NCBI GenBank assembly: GCA_029465975.1
Contig: CM055758.1
Span: forward strand, 5,005,887 to 5,069,886
DNA from: Dallia pectoralis
Lineage: Eukaryota > Chordata > Actinopteri > Esociformes > Umbridae
Length of the DNA stretch: 64,000 nt
Direction: 5' to 3'
Shown piece after piece: positions 44,301 through 57,300 of the stretch. Numbering within the stretch: the stretch's first letter is position 1; each line of letters starts with the position of its first letter. The notes beneath the pieces are model-generated. The model saw nothing but the letters and a program-made list of their open reading frames with translations, had not been told where the DNA came from and searched no databases. The position numbers and the translations under genes are program-made.

Positions 44301-47300
44301 CTCTCTGAAGAAGAGTCCTCGATTTTTGCCCACTATGAGTCGGGCATCAACTTCGATAAGTACGATGATATTCTGGTCGACGTCAGCGGTTCCAACCCGC
44401 CGAAGGCCATCATGGTGGGTGTCTATGTAGTTTTGCACTGTTCATTTCACAGTAATGACAACGCCAAAATTTAAGTCACACAAGTGCTGAGAAGTAACGG
44501 TTACCCATATTATTAATCTGACTAAAAATGTCACAAAAAAACTTTATTTGCCTGTTGCTACTGTAATTGTGTGTGTTTTGTTTTTACACCTTCATGACTC
44601 AAATTCAGTTTAGCGTTTTGCTCACCATGCGGTCATTGTTGTTATTCTGGAAGAACAACCCCGTTCAGGGAGATTCCCCGGCAGTGACACTTTCAGAATG
44701 ATGAACTGTTTTCTTATGAGTGGTGTGAGGGAACATGCAGTCATGTATAACATTTAAATAAGCTGCCTGAAGGCCAAGTTGCTGTGTTATCTTTTTCTCC
44801 ACAGACCTTTGAGGAAGCCGCACTGTGTGAGTCTCTGAACAGGAATGTCAGCAAATCAGGTTACAAGAAACCCACGCCGGTACAGAAGCACGGCATTCCC
44901 ATAATCTCGGCCGGCCGGGACCTCATGGCCTGTGCCCAGACGGGATCTGGGAAAACGGTGAGCCCCGTCCCGTCAACGCCCCCTGTCAACAGTGTTAATC
45001 ACACTAGAATGCGTCTGACAGAATCGTTTCCCCCGTGTTCCCCCACCAGGCAGCGTTCCTGCTCCCGATCCTGCAGAAACTGATGGCGGACGGCGTGGCT
45101 GCCAGCCGGTTCAGTGAGGTGCAGGAGCCAGAGGCCATCATAGTGGCCCCAACCAGGGAGCTCATCAACCAGATCTACATGGAAGCCCGGAAGTTTGCCC
45201 ACGGGTATGCAGTGTCTTATGTGTCTATGCCCCAACGGACCTCCATTCAGTTGACACTCTATGCGTATGCGTCGTTTTGATCGCTCCGCCCTCTTGTTGT
45301 AGCACCTGTGTGCGTCCTGTGGTGGTTTACGGGGGGATCAGCACTGGCTACACCATCCGGGAGATACTGAAGGGCTGTAACGTGCTGTGTGGCACTCCCG
45401 GACGACTTCTGGACGTCATCGGAAGAGGAAAGGTAACGGTTAGCTCAGTCACCACCTCGGCAACCAAAACACTGTTTAATCGCTTTTGGAAATCAGCCAG
45501 CAGTCGAGGCATTCTCTTAGCCTGGCACTGGCCTTTACGTCTTTTTAAAAATATATATTTATATGATTATTTGGTCAGTAAAGGCGTGAAATGTCTGTTT
45601 TTGCCAACGCGCAGGTGGGTTAGAGTAATGGGCACACTTTGAGACCTATTCTTATTGGCTAACCGGAAGGCCCCTGTCGGCACAGCCCGAAGAGGTCTGG
45701 CCACACCAGGGAGTTTTTCCTACTTGCTGATGTGTACTCTGTCGGGTTTTGGCTGGGTGTTTGTAGAAGCTCTTTGTGGCAAGTTTGTTGTAAAAAGTGC
45801 TTTATATAATACATTTTGTTGTGTGCTGTCCACAGATTGGCTTGAGCAAGCTCCGCTACCTGGTGCTGGATGAGGCTGACCGGATGCTGGATATGGGCTT
45901 CGAGCCTGACATGCGGAAGCTGGTATCCTCCCCAGGGATGCCGCGGAAAGAGGATCGCCAGACCCTCATGTTCAGCGCCACGTACCCCGAGGACATCCAG
46001 AGGTCTGTGGCCCAGGCTGACACAGCCGAATGTGTTCCACGCACATTTGCTTGTTTTGTTGCGGATTTGCTCACGTTAGCATGTTGGTGTGGTTTGTTTT
46101 TGTTTGGTTGTGTTTTTTATTTTTTTGAGGTGGGTGGTCCTCTGAAGACATGTTCTGTTGTTTTTAGACTGGCTGCTGACTTCCTGAAGATGGACTACCT
46201 CTTCCTGGCGGTGGGTGTAGTGGGCGGAGCCTGTAGCGATGTTGAGCAGGTTGTGGTTCAAGTGACAAAGTTCTCCAAAAGAGACCAGCTTCTGGATGTT
46301 CTGAAGACTACAGGTACTGGGAAACCACCTTCCTTATACGTCTTGTCGAGTTGCTCTTCAGTGTTTCATTTGACCTCTGCATCTACAGGGACTGAACGAA
46401 CGATGGTGTTTGTGGAAACAAAGCGACAGGCTGACTTTATTGCGACGTTCCTGTGTCAGGAGAAGGTTCCTACCACCAGTATTCATGGGTAAGTGGCGCA
46501 GGTCGTCTGCCATACCCCAGAGTCAGCGCAGATGTCTTCCAGGTCATATATTCAACCCGGTCTGTAAAGTATGGCAACAACCGACCAGACTCACGGAATG
46601 ACTTGGGGTTTAATTAAATTGCGAGACTGCAGGTGGTCCCCAAGAGAGGTTGAGAACCACTGCCGTAGGACATTGGGTCTCCTTTGCTCGTTGTCCTATA
46701 TATTTTCTTTACCTCCTTATTCCCAGCGACCGTGAGCAGCGTGAGCGAGAGCAGGCGCTGGGCGACTTCCGCTCTGGCAAGTGTCCTGTCCTGGTGGCGA
46801 CCTCGGTGGCTGCCCGGGGCCTGGACATAAAGGACGTGCAGCACGTGGTCAACTTTGACCTACCCAACAACATCGACGAGTATGTTCACCGTATCGGCAG
46901 GACGGGCCGCTGTGGGAACACCGGGAAAGCGGTGTGTTTCTTTGACCCGGAGGCCAACGGTGACCTTGCACGCTCTCTGGTCAAAGTCCTGTCTGGGGTG
47001 AGTGTTGGTCATGATTGAAATGTGGTCTGGTGGATGCCAGATGCAGATTCTTCAGAGGGCTGATGTGCTTTTTTAATGTTTTTTTTTTTAGGCGCAGCAA
47101 GAAGTCCCCAAATGGCTTGAGGAAGCGGCCTTCAGCGCTCACGGCACTACAGGGTTTAACCCAAGTGGGAGAGTCTTTGCCTCCACGGATAGTAGGAAGG
47201 TAGGGAACAAGTCACATTCGATTGGGTAATGTAGTTCTTTAATCAAGGCTGTCTGACTTGACTACAATTTTTCTTGTACTGTTTCTTGGCGAAGTCCCAG

Positions 47301-47475
47301 CCTGTGGTAGGGGCAGTGGACGAGGAGCTGGGGACTGGCATTTATTGCGTAGTGTTTTTCGGCTTGTTAACCCCTTGGTTGTCGTCTTTAGGCTGGATCT
47401 TTCCAGAACGACCGGGCCGGCCAGCCTGCTGTGGCCCCGAGTGCTGCTGCTGACGACGACGACGAGTGGGAGTGA
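41333..47475 (+). CDS. ddx4: ATP-dependent RNA helicase DDX4 / Vasa, 21 coding exons, 633 aa
   Basis: Exons: 41333-41350, 41786-41810, 42365-42424, 42773-42796, 43026-43085, 43194-43232, 43341-43382, 43565-43615, 43784-43828, 43914-43949, 44027-44071, 44272-44414, 44805-44957, 45050-45204, 45303-45432, 45836-46002, 46168-46313, 46389-46488, 46727-46997, 47092-47199, 47392-47475. Vasa is the DEAD-box helicase of germ granules, needed for germ-cell fate and piRNA processing. The N-terminus is Gly/Arg-rich and disordered. The core shows the Q motif (GYKKPTPVQ), motif I AQTGSGKT (about residues 240-247), PTREL, TPGRLLD, DEAD (about 354-357), SAT, ARGLDI and HRIGRTGR. The C-terminus ends in the family-typical acidic DDDDEWE. 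Intron 3 uses a GC donor (AGAG|GCAAGT). The protein is shorter than the roughly 700-aa zebrafish and human forms, mainly in the N-terminal repeats. Confidence 0.97.
45745..45815. repeat. Tail-like retroelement fragment in a ddx4 intron
   Basis: Segment with AAGCTCTTTGTGGCAAGTTT, GTTGTAAAAAGTGCTTTATA and TAATACATT, a diverged relative of 29,565-29,632. Confidence 0.4.
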
Positions 47476-48368
47476 TGCGCTGTCAAGATTATTTCTGTTT
47501 GGTTTTCCGCACACAATTGTTTGGTTAGATTTTACTTTTCTTTTAAGCGTTTCATTTTGTTGTTTAAAGGTTGGTTTGATTGTTTCATTTGTTTTGATTT
47601 TGAACTCTGCTTGATATTGGCAGAGATGTGTGGCTGGTACTGACTCATTACGGTCAGTAATGACTCAATGCGGTCAATGAGCAGAATTCGTAGGTCTGAT
47701 GAAACCTCTGAAACGAATGTTATATGGGTGTTAGTGCTATGGTCTGTTGTGGTTTGAATTGCTCCTCTTGCACTTTTTTTTCTCCCTATCCAAGTGTTTT
47801 ACCTCACTGAGAATAAGTAATTTACATGCCTTTAAAAAAGAAACGTGTGTGATAATGCATGCATGACTGTCCCCAGATAATACCCGATAAAATGTTTATT
47901 TCAGTAAGGGTTCATCAGATTGCAGTTGAACCTGGCGAATAGTGCCTCTGTTAACCAGTCTGAGGTGACCCAAGTTTTAGGTCAGAATGTTGCAACAGGT
48001 ACAAGAGAATGCTTATGTTTGTAGGAAAAAAGTATGAATAATTTTGTGCCAGACGAAATTGGTAAATACAAAGATGTATTTCCTGAACAGTGTTTGTGTT
48101 TAAATTCATGAAGACATTTGAAATGTGGTCCAGAAGTACATTTGATAAAAACCTTGTACAATTTGACGGTTCGTCAACTTTATTTTCCGTGTGCCTGTGT
48201 CCTGTTTCCTAATTTCCTGTTAGTTTGACAGTTGTGTGTTATGCAATATCCTTCACTCAATTTTACAGACTACACGTCAAACACACGGCGACTAGTAGTT
48301 AAGCGATGACAGGTTTTCTAAATGCCGTGAAGTGGTGTTCTTATAGTATCGCCAGCTATACATGAGAC
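47476..48368 (+). other. ddx4 3' untranslated region and spacer to the next gene
   Basis: No coding exon. No canonical AATAAA was seen; GATAAA variants lie near 47,885 and 48,143. The next gene starts less than 0.9 kb after the ddx4 stop. Confidence 0.5.
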
Positions 48369-51300
48369 ATGTCAAGGTTTAGGAGAATGGGCACGTACTT
48401 TATTAGTATATTTCTTGTCCTAACAGGAATTCCTCGAGGTAAGTTTCTTTTTATGGAATTGATGACTGGTAAACTGGAATTATTTGCGACCGATTGTTTT
48501 CTGTTCGTAGTGTTTTTCTAATTTGACACGCAGCACTGAAACTAAAATAATATATAAGTTGGTGAAATAGTCGATGCTTTGCTGACCGAAAAACGGAACG
48601 TAACGTTCCCAAATGTGTCGTCAATCCATAGGACATTAAGTAATGATGCTACAACGAAATTGTGATGAAATACGAGGGAAACTAGAGTTCAAAGTGAACA
48701 CTGCTTACTACTAGGATTCGTATTCACAGCACTGCTATCATAGGAAATATCTAGTACAACTGAACAGGAGAGCATAAGACAACAGAAATCCAGCTATAAC
48801 AGACAAAGCATTAAGGAAATACAGTTGTCAGTTCAAGTGTGACCAGTCAAATGTATTTACGATAGTCTTTGAGGCCGTTGTTGGCATTTTAGTTCCACGT
48901 ACATTCAAATGAAAGTAGATGAATATGGTCGGGGTGATTACTAATGTGCCCATTTTAGGCAATCCTTTGGGTCCCAGGCATTTATTTCTAAAGAAACTGA
49001 AAGCAAGCCAAACATTTTGGGGTTGTATTAAAAGAATGTCCAGAGCTTATGACTAAACATATTTTTCTATCAGGATTATAAAAATATATATCAAATATTT
49101 TTACTTGAACCCTTTGAAATAGGCATTTTACGCAGTGTTTATATCCTAATCATACATTTTCCAAAGTTAAAATCGGCAGGAAGTGTACTCATAGACACAT
49201 GCTGCACATGTGACCATACTATTTCTATCGCCACTGCAAAACAATTAGTGCTGGGTGGCTCACCAACTATGAGCTAGATCCGGCTTGCATAATAGAGCTG
49301 GATCTATTCACAAACAATAAGATATGAATAATACAAATATTTAAAAAATAACTAATGCAAAGTACGAAGAAAAATAAAATATATGCATAAAAGCTTAAGG
49401 CCAGACACGTTCGTTACGAATATCTGCTCAAACATCGTCTAAAGTTATTCGTGTCGATCAGACACACGGGGTCAACCGATGACCAAAAGATGCTGCGCTC
49501 AGTCACGCACTAAACCACTGGAAGGACACCTTAGGATTTGGATGCAGTTTATGTCTGTCTAGCAAAAATGCATTACATTGGTTAGCACATTTAAGGCAAT
49601 CATTGCATGCAGAGGATATGCAAACACTGCCAAATACATATACCACTTGAAAAGGCGTGGACTACAAAAACATTGTCATTGTACCATTTCAAATAAAAAC
49701 CACTAGACAAAAAAAACTCAAACCTGTCACCTTTTAGAGTAGGCCTACACTTCCTGTACTTTACAGTTCCTGGGTGAATTTGTCAGGAAGAAGAACATAA
49801 TTCTTCTAGACACTCAATAAATATTGTATTATTCTAACTATATTGAACATGTATTAATTACTAATCGTAACGTGTGCCTACATGTGAAGTCACAACAGAA
49901 TAATGAATTTAACAAAACAACAATGGCGGGGTCGTATTTGTTTGCTGTCCCACTACATTCTGTATACACTTCTGCCAACAGGAGACCCATGTGAAGTCAT
50001 CCCTAAAGACCCATACATTGAACATGGCTCCAATATCACGGTTATGTTTAAGAAGACATGCGACACGTGGAATTCTAACACCCACAGCAATAACTTTTGG
50101 ACGTTGAACAACAAGAGGATCAATGAGAGTCTCTATGAAACCAACGTTACATTCTCTGGCTTCACCATCAGCAACGTAACCCTCCCGTCGGTGATGGTAC
50201 AGTTTCACAGCCGCGTGCAAGGACACGAGCAAATCATGGGTGGCACCGTCATCCGAACATACCGTAAGTAACTACCTTTCTGTGTGTGCCTGACTTCTTC
50301 ATTCAAGTCAACATAATGAAAATATTGGTGAATATATCATGGACATAATTTCTTTCTTTTTTTAACTAGAAAAACCCAGAAACATAGCATGTGTGACGTT
50401 TTTATCGCAACGTGATTTTGTATGTCACTGGGATCATGAGATCCAACCAACCGAAAAAGTTAATTATACAGTTGTTCGGCAAAGGTGAGTTTAACCCAAA
50501 GTCTACATTGTTTAGCACACTTTTCATTTACAGTCCTCATTAAAAGTCGACATGGCCATTCAGTGCCGGCTCTAGTTTTTTGGGGGCCCTAAACAAAATT
50601 CTATTTGTGCCCCCTCTCCTCTATCAGTCAACGGGGCCCTAAGCAATTGCATCTGTCACTTTTGTCGAAGTGGCCCTGCTCCCAACTCATGTTGCCACTT
50701 ATTTCTAATCTTATAATCTTAAATATTCGCTCTAAAAGTTCTGTCTTAAAATTGCTTGAAAATCCAACGCACTGTTGGAATGGTGCCGTAATTAAATATT
50801 TGTTTACCAAACGGTCGAAAAGTTTATATTTCCAACTGCCTTTTTTTGTGCAGCGAAAAAACAAATGAAACGTGTCGCTCGGAACGTACATCATGCTCTT
50901 TTAAGAGCCTGCCGATTTTTTCATCCACAACTGAGATCACTGTGCACGCAGAAAGCATGTATTGGAAGACAAAGTCCGACCCTAGAGAATTGGATCTTTG
51001 GAATACCGGTATGTAATCACAATGCAAAGGCTTTGCTCTAAAGAGTCCACAATCAAATAACATTGTTTCATATGTTGTGCTGGTTGCCGTTATTTCAAAT
51101 GCATAACGGGGTGCATGCGATTTTACAGGAGTACGTGCATTGGCCAATTGAATATGGGCATTACCCAATTTGCTACTCATCCACAGTGCAGCATCCACAG
51201 AAACCATCCATAAAACATTTAAGTACTTAATCAGGGAAACCAACTACTGGTTTTCAATTTCCCCCAAAACGATGGCACAGGTTGGCTTTTGATTAAATGT

Positions 51301-54300
51301 CATGACATGTAAAAGACCAACTATATCTACCTGACATTATGGAAATCAACCCTGTCCAACGAACAAGTTACAATGTAATTTGAGGAAAAGCAAACAGATC
51401 TTGTCACAAAAGCTAATTTTTATCGGGTAGTCATTCTTAGGAACTAATTAGATCCATTGTCAAGCTCCAGTGCTTTAACACCAGCAGTGCTTTGTTTTTT
51501 TTAGTTTATGTGTCGCCCCCCGAGAACAAGATCCCATAAACATGTGCATCTGACTTGACCTAACTTTTTTTCAAAGTGAAAATTGACCCTCCTCAACATG
51601 TCCGGGTGGTTCCTCTTCGTTCTAGCCTGAAGGTGGATTGGGAAAGACCAGTACAATATTTTTCCCAGAGGGTCATGTACTGTGAAGTGAAATATGGCCA
51701 GGTACACACGTTTTCTCATTTCGACACTACGCTGTGTCTGTTTTGTATGTTGCTCAATGAAATTCAATGTGCCGTCTTTCTGTTTCCATGGCCAGCATGT
51801 AATGAACACATCTATGAGCGAGATGACAGCCAGTGTGACTACGGCTGAAGTCGACCAATGTGCCAATCACACGACGTCTGTCAGATGTGCCTTAAACAAG
51901 CCTCTTTGGAGTGACTGGAGCAGGCCAGTGACGGTCCTCTCCAACTTTAACGGTAGGTGCAGAGGCCATATTCGGACAATCTCAGTGGTTGTACTGGTCC
52001 CCGAGAGAAGCGAAGTACTAATCTGTCATATTTAAGGGCACAGGTCGACGTGAGGACAAACATTCATAGAGTATCACAGAGGACTGCTCTGAGGTCAGCT
52101 GCGTCAATATATGTAATCTTATTAATTGTGCTATAGAAGGCTAATGTTTTATTATTATTATGTGTTATTATTATATTATATTATTATTGTTAAACTCTCA
52201 GTGGATTCAGGAGATTATCGGTGACGATTTGATAGGGACAAACAATATGGCTGAAACCGACCTTGTTGGTGGATTGAATGATTACACATGAGGAAACAAT
52301 GTGTCTTGAAATCATTTGAAACCATGATTGTGATATGGCTTGCGGTCTGCGCTGTGAGCTGGGCTTACACTGGCTTCACAGATCTACAGTTTCCACACCC
52401 GCATTAGACATGATCAAATGTGATTTATTTCTTGGTCTAAAGACCCATTAGTGAAAGAGCCAATGTGTAAACTGAGCTATGGTAAACTGTTAATGTTTTG
52501 TTTCCTGGACCTTATATTGGTCAGCCCGCTTTCTGATTTAGTCTTAGCATTAGACAGCACTTAGCATTTTACTTTACTATTAAATAGTGCTTTAAGCTTC
52601 TGTACAATTTACTTGTCTGTGAGGCTTTCGGAAAGTGACTTAAACTTGGGGATTTGGGGGACATAAGTAGGCTAAACTGTGATTTCTATCAAAATAGTGA
52701 GTGCGAAGCAGTTGAATCTATGGAGGAAGATCGATCCACCAGACGATGCCGGGACACGAAGAGTGCATCTAATGTGGCAGGTAAAGTGTGACGAGCCTCT
52801 GGAAAGAAGACCAGAACTTTGACCTGAACAATGTAACGTAATGCCACAACCGTCCTGGAACTTTAGGCGTTGTCTGTCATGACCATCGTATATAAATGTT
52901 ATTGGAGTTTTCATTTTAAAGTCCTTATTGGTATTGGGACTAATCATATGCGATTATTGTTTCAGAGTTCTGATCCAATTATATACGTATGTTATATATT
53001 TGAACTGGACTTCGCTAAATGTATTTCCAACTTCCATCTTCTCATAAGAATTTTTTAGGATTGTTCCACATTTTTATAGCGTCAACATCGTACATCTATA
53101 TGAAGACTTAAACCTAGGAAATGTATTCTAAAATGTTCACTTTAAATGTTGAGAGGTGGTTGAGTGTGGAGGAACCAAAATGCTGGCAGGTTGTCACGCT
53201 CAATAGTTTTAATTCCGAGTAGCAACAGCCTGTGAACGGCAAAAACATAGAACAGTTTGAAAATAAACTGCGCTGACCGAAGCGACTAAACATATAAAAC
53301 AGATAAAACAGCTCCTTAACGGCATACAACCCGACGTACAGGACAGGGCACTCAACAATGAAGCACGAGACAGAGGAGCAGAGCAGAGATACTTAAACAC
53401 ATAGTGATGGGAACCTGCTGTGAATGGTTAGACAAGGAAATGAGTCCCAGGGCTGTGTTCATGGTTGTATAGTCAAACCAGGTTACACAGGGTGAAGACA
53501 TGAGGTCTTTCGGCTTACCGTGACATAAAACCTCTGGAGTCATGATTGCTTCCATGTGTATGAACTCAATATGATGGCTAAATCCAGCCTATTCTTAAAA
53601 TATATTGTTCTAAATTACAGTTTCAAACTAAGATGAACCTCAACTAGACCACTAAGCTTAAACCCTAACCATGTCGACCGAATATAAAATGGCTAGTTGA
53701 CTATAAAAGTTAGTGAATGCTGTTTGGGGGTCGTTCTTCCATCCCAACATTAACGTTTCTGATTGAATAACGTTGTTATGGTTAATGCTGGGTTGGAAAT
53801 AAAACCTGCTCGTCCAGCAGCTCATCCAGGACTGCAGTCAGAGAACCCCTTGAGAACCCCTTGAGAACCCATTGAGAACCCCCATTGTAAATGTATTATT
53901 CTACAAGGTGTTGCCTTCCAGAAAGCTGTCCAAGTACTAAACCGTATTTCCCCATAGCTTTTAATTATAATCACGGTTGTGGTTGTTCTGTCTGTTGGGG
54001 TGAATCGGCGACATATAAACTATTTCCTCCCATTTACAGGGAATATCACCTGCCTGCGATGCCATAGATGGATACAAACTGACATGCGGGGCGGTAGAGA
54101 CGTTGGTTCCATCTTCAGTGGACAGGACCTCTATCACTGTGGACCGGAGGGCGTGCAGGGTCACTCTGGTTGCCTTTCGCGGTAACACCACGTTCCCTGA
54201 CCACACCACCTATGTACCGGCTGTTGGAGAGAGTAAGTTACTACGGTTTACTCAGCAAATATTATGTGGTAAAAGTCGGTCGTTCAGTTTTTTTGCAGAC

Positions 54301-57300
54301 AACCGATTCGACAATGTGTTGCCTACGTAAGTGAGTATTTGTGGGACGTGCTTGTAGCAGATGTTTGTTTTGTAGTATTCCACTCTAGGCCGTCCAGTCT
54401 GACAGTTTAAATGAGAGACACAGTTTGTCTTCCGAAAAATCACCTATTTTTATTGTGTTTTAATGTGTTGTGTGTTGTGCAGAACGGTTTATAATTAACT
54501 CAGCATTTCTGTCACAAATCACATGAGCTGATCTCGTGTCAGGTCTCAACCAGGTCACGGCAGGCCAGGCCTCAGCCAAGAATGGTGTCATCCATGTGAG
54601 CTGGGGTCTTCCCCCGGGCCGTCCTGTCAACGGCTACATGATAGACTGGACCGCAGATGGAGACACATACAACTGGCTACAGATCCAAGACACGGACCAA
54701 CCACTGACTGGTGAGCTGGGATTGTAAATGGATGACTGGGTAGATAGATCAATGAATGGGTCAGCAGATGGTGGAGGGATGATGACTGGGTCAACAAATG
54801 GTGGAGGGATGATGACTGGGTCAACAAATGGTGGAGGGATGATGACTGGGTCAACAAATGGTGGAGGGATGATGACTGGGTCAACAAATGGTGGAGGGAT
54901 GATGACTGGGTCAACAAATGGTGGAGGGATGATGACTGGGTCAACAAATGGTGGAGGGATGATGACTGGGTCAACAAATGGTGGAGGGATGATGACTGGG
55001 TCTTACAAATGGTGGAGGGATGATGACTGGGTCAACAAATGGTGGAGGGATGATGACTGGGTCAACAAATGGTGGAGGGATGATGACTGGGTCAACAAAT
55101 GGTGGAGGGATGATGACTGGGTCAACAAATGGTGGAGGGATGATGACTGGGTCAACAAATGGTGGAGGGATGATGACTGGGTCAACAAATGGTGGACTGG
55201 GTCAACAAATGGTGGAGGGATGATGACTGGGTCAACAAATGGTGGAGGGATGATGACTGGGTCAACAAATGGTGGAGGGATGATGACTGGGTCAACAAAT
55301 GGTGGAGGGATGATGACTGGGTCAACAAATGGTGGAGGGATGATGACTGGGTCAACAAATGGTGGAGGGATGATGACTGGGTCAACAAATGGTGGAGGGA
55401 TGATGACTGGGTCAACAAATGGTGGAGGGATGATGACTGGGTCAACAAATGGTGGAGGGATGATGACTGGGTCAACAAATGGTGGAGGGAAATGAAAGGA
55501 TGGATGAAGGTTAATGGAAAGATGGAGAAATGGAGAAATAGAACGCATTCTTGGGCGAATTCGGTAGTCATGATGGTAGCCTTATTGGCAGCCTTATTAA
55601 CCCCAGGGTCAGAGAATAATTCCCACAGTTATTGGTTTCCTTCACTTGTGTTAATCCACACATCTATTAGCTCTTGTAAATCACACGGGATGGCTTGTCT
55701 GAGAACTAACCCACTACCAGACGGGGCCGGAGAGATCTCCCTTCCCGTAAGTCACAGGAACAATTCCGTTTCCTCACACACGCTCACCCACAGGAAGTAC
55801 GATTCATTGCAATGCCCACAATGTCCTTTAGTGGTTAAGCTATCGGATCCCCCTACTTTACTAACAATGCTTTGTGCATCCACGGCCCATTTAGGTAATC
55901 ATTAATGTGTTTATTTGAAAGAGGAACAGAAAGCTTTTGGTCTGATTGTATATTGAGTGGTAATGTGTGCGTGCGTGCGTGCGTGTGTGTACAGACCCAT
56001 TAAAATGTGAGTGTGTAATTCCTGTCAGCCAATTGCGCATTGAAATGTATGCCTACATTTGGATGTACATACCAGGCCTCGGTGAGAATAGGGCAAAAGC
56101 AATGCCCAGAATTATCCAGAACTAAAAGTATGTCTATGCGTATTAGCTAATGTTTAGTTGCTGTTTTGAAATAATACATAGTTTTCAAAGTTCTTGTCTA
56201 TTACTCGTTTATAGAGATACTGCAAAAAAAATAAAATTTTTGGACGAGTATGTGTTATTTCTGTCTCTTCTGGTGGTAAAACCCCCGGATAGTGGCTATA
56301 GACCATAGAACAATACGTTTGTAGACGACAAACATATTAGTGAGATGTTTCCTCTCAACAAATAACTTGCTGGAGCCCAAACTACCCACAAATAGTAGGA
56401 TTTCAATACCAGGTATTTCTAAACTGCTGTTTTCTCCCATTCTTCCAGGTTTGAAAATGTTTACACTTTATACCATCACTGTAACCCCGCTCTATGATAA
56501 CATGACTGGACTAGGAAAAGTACTTAGGATCTGCTCAAATGAAAGAGGTACCAGTGAAATTTCCTCTTCCCTTTTTTAAGTGCTGTGGTTTAATATTTCT
56601 CATACATTTCTATTATTCAGTGTGTCTGTGTTTTAATTGTATCTGTACACTTATAATACCGTAAACTTATGTCGTACTTTATGAACACAGCTCCCAGTTA
56701 TAACTTCTTGATTAATGTGACCAACGAAGACAAAAGTGCTCAGGTCAGCTGGAACTCTAAACCTCAAAAACAATGTATTGGTGCTCCAACCAACTACACT
56801 GTGTTCTACCAGACAGGAACACAGCCAGAGCTGAGTGAGTCTGCTGGAACGCAGTTTAAAAAATGTTATGACAGTATTTCAACCATACCCAAGGATGATC
56901 AGCAATTGTTTCCCATCGCACTTCTCAGGTGTTACGGTTGATGGCAGGATAAATGAAGTCACGTTGGAGCCTCTACAACCAAACACAGAGTACAAGGTCC
57001 ACATCATGGCCAGCACTGTTCCTGGGACAGCAAACAGCAGTGTCGCTCACTTCAAAACGAGAAGATATGGTAAGGTCACATCCATCGCGGTTTGTTACCT
57101 ATGGCAACGGTCTTCTATGGCGTATCCCGTTTTTTATTCCACGTATCTGGTTTGAAGCACAGGGTAAATGCAACATATGTGAAAGCACTAATGTGAAGCA
57201 CTTTGAGTTGTGTTTAATTTTTAATGTGCTACACAAATAAACCCGCCTTGTCTTAAAGAGGTCTCTGATTCTGTCTTCCTCAGGCACCAAGTTCGTCCTA

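Noticed and set aside
47290..47341. Possible extra ddx4 exon between exons 20 and 21 (after CGAAG)
   Set aside because: Exons 20 and 21 already join in phase with the family-typical C-terminus, and the acceptor lacks a pyrimidine tract.
54728..55905. Long open frames on both strands in the 30-bp array
   Set aside because: Intronic minisatellite; the exon 9 donor at 54,710 and the exon 10 acceptor at 56,448 keep the receptor frame without it.
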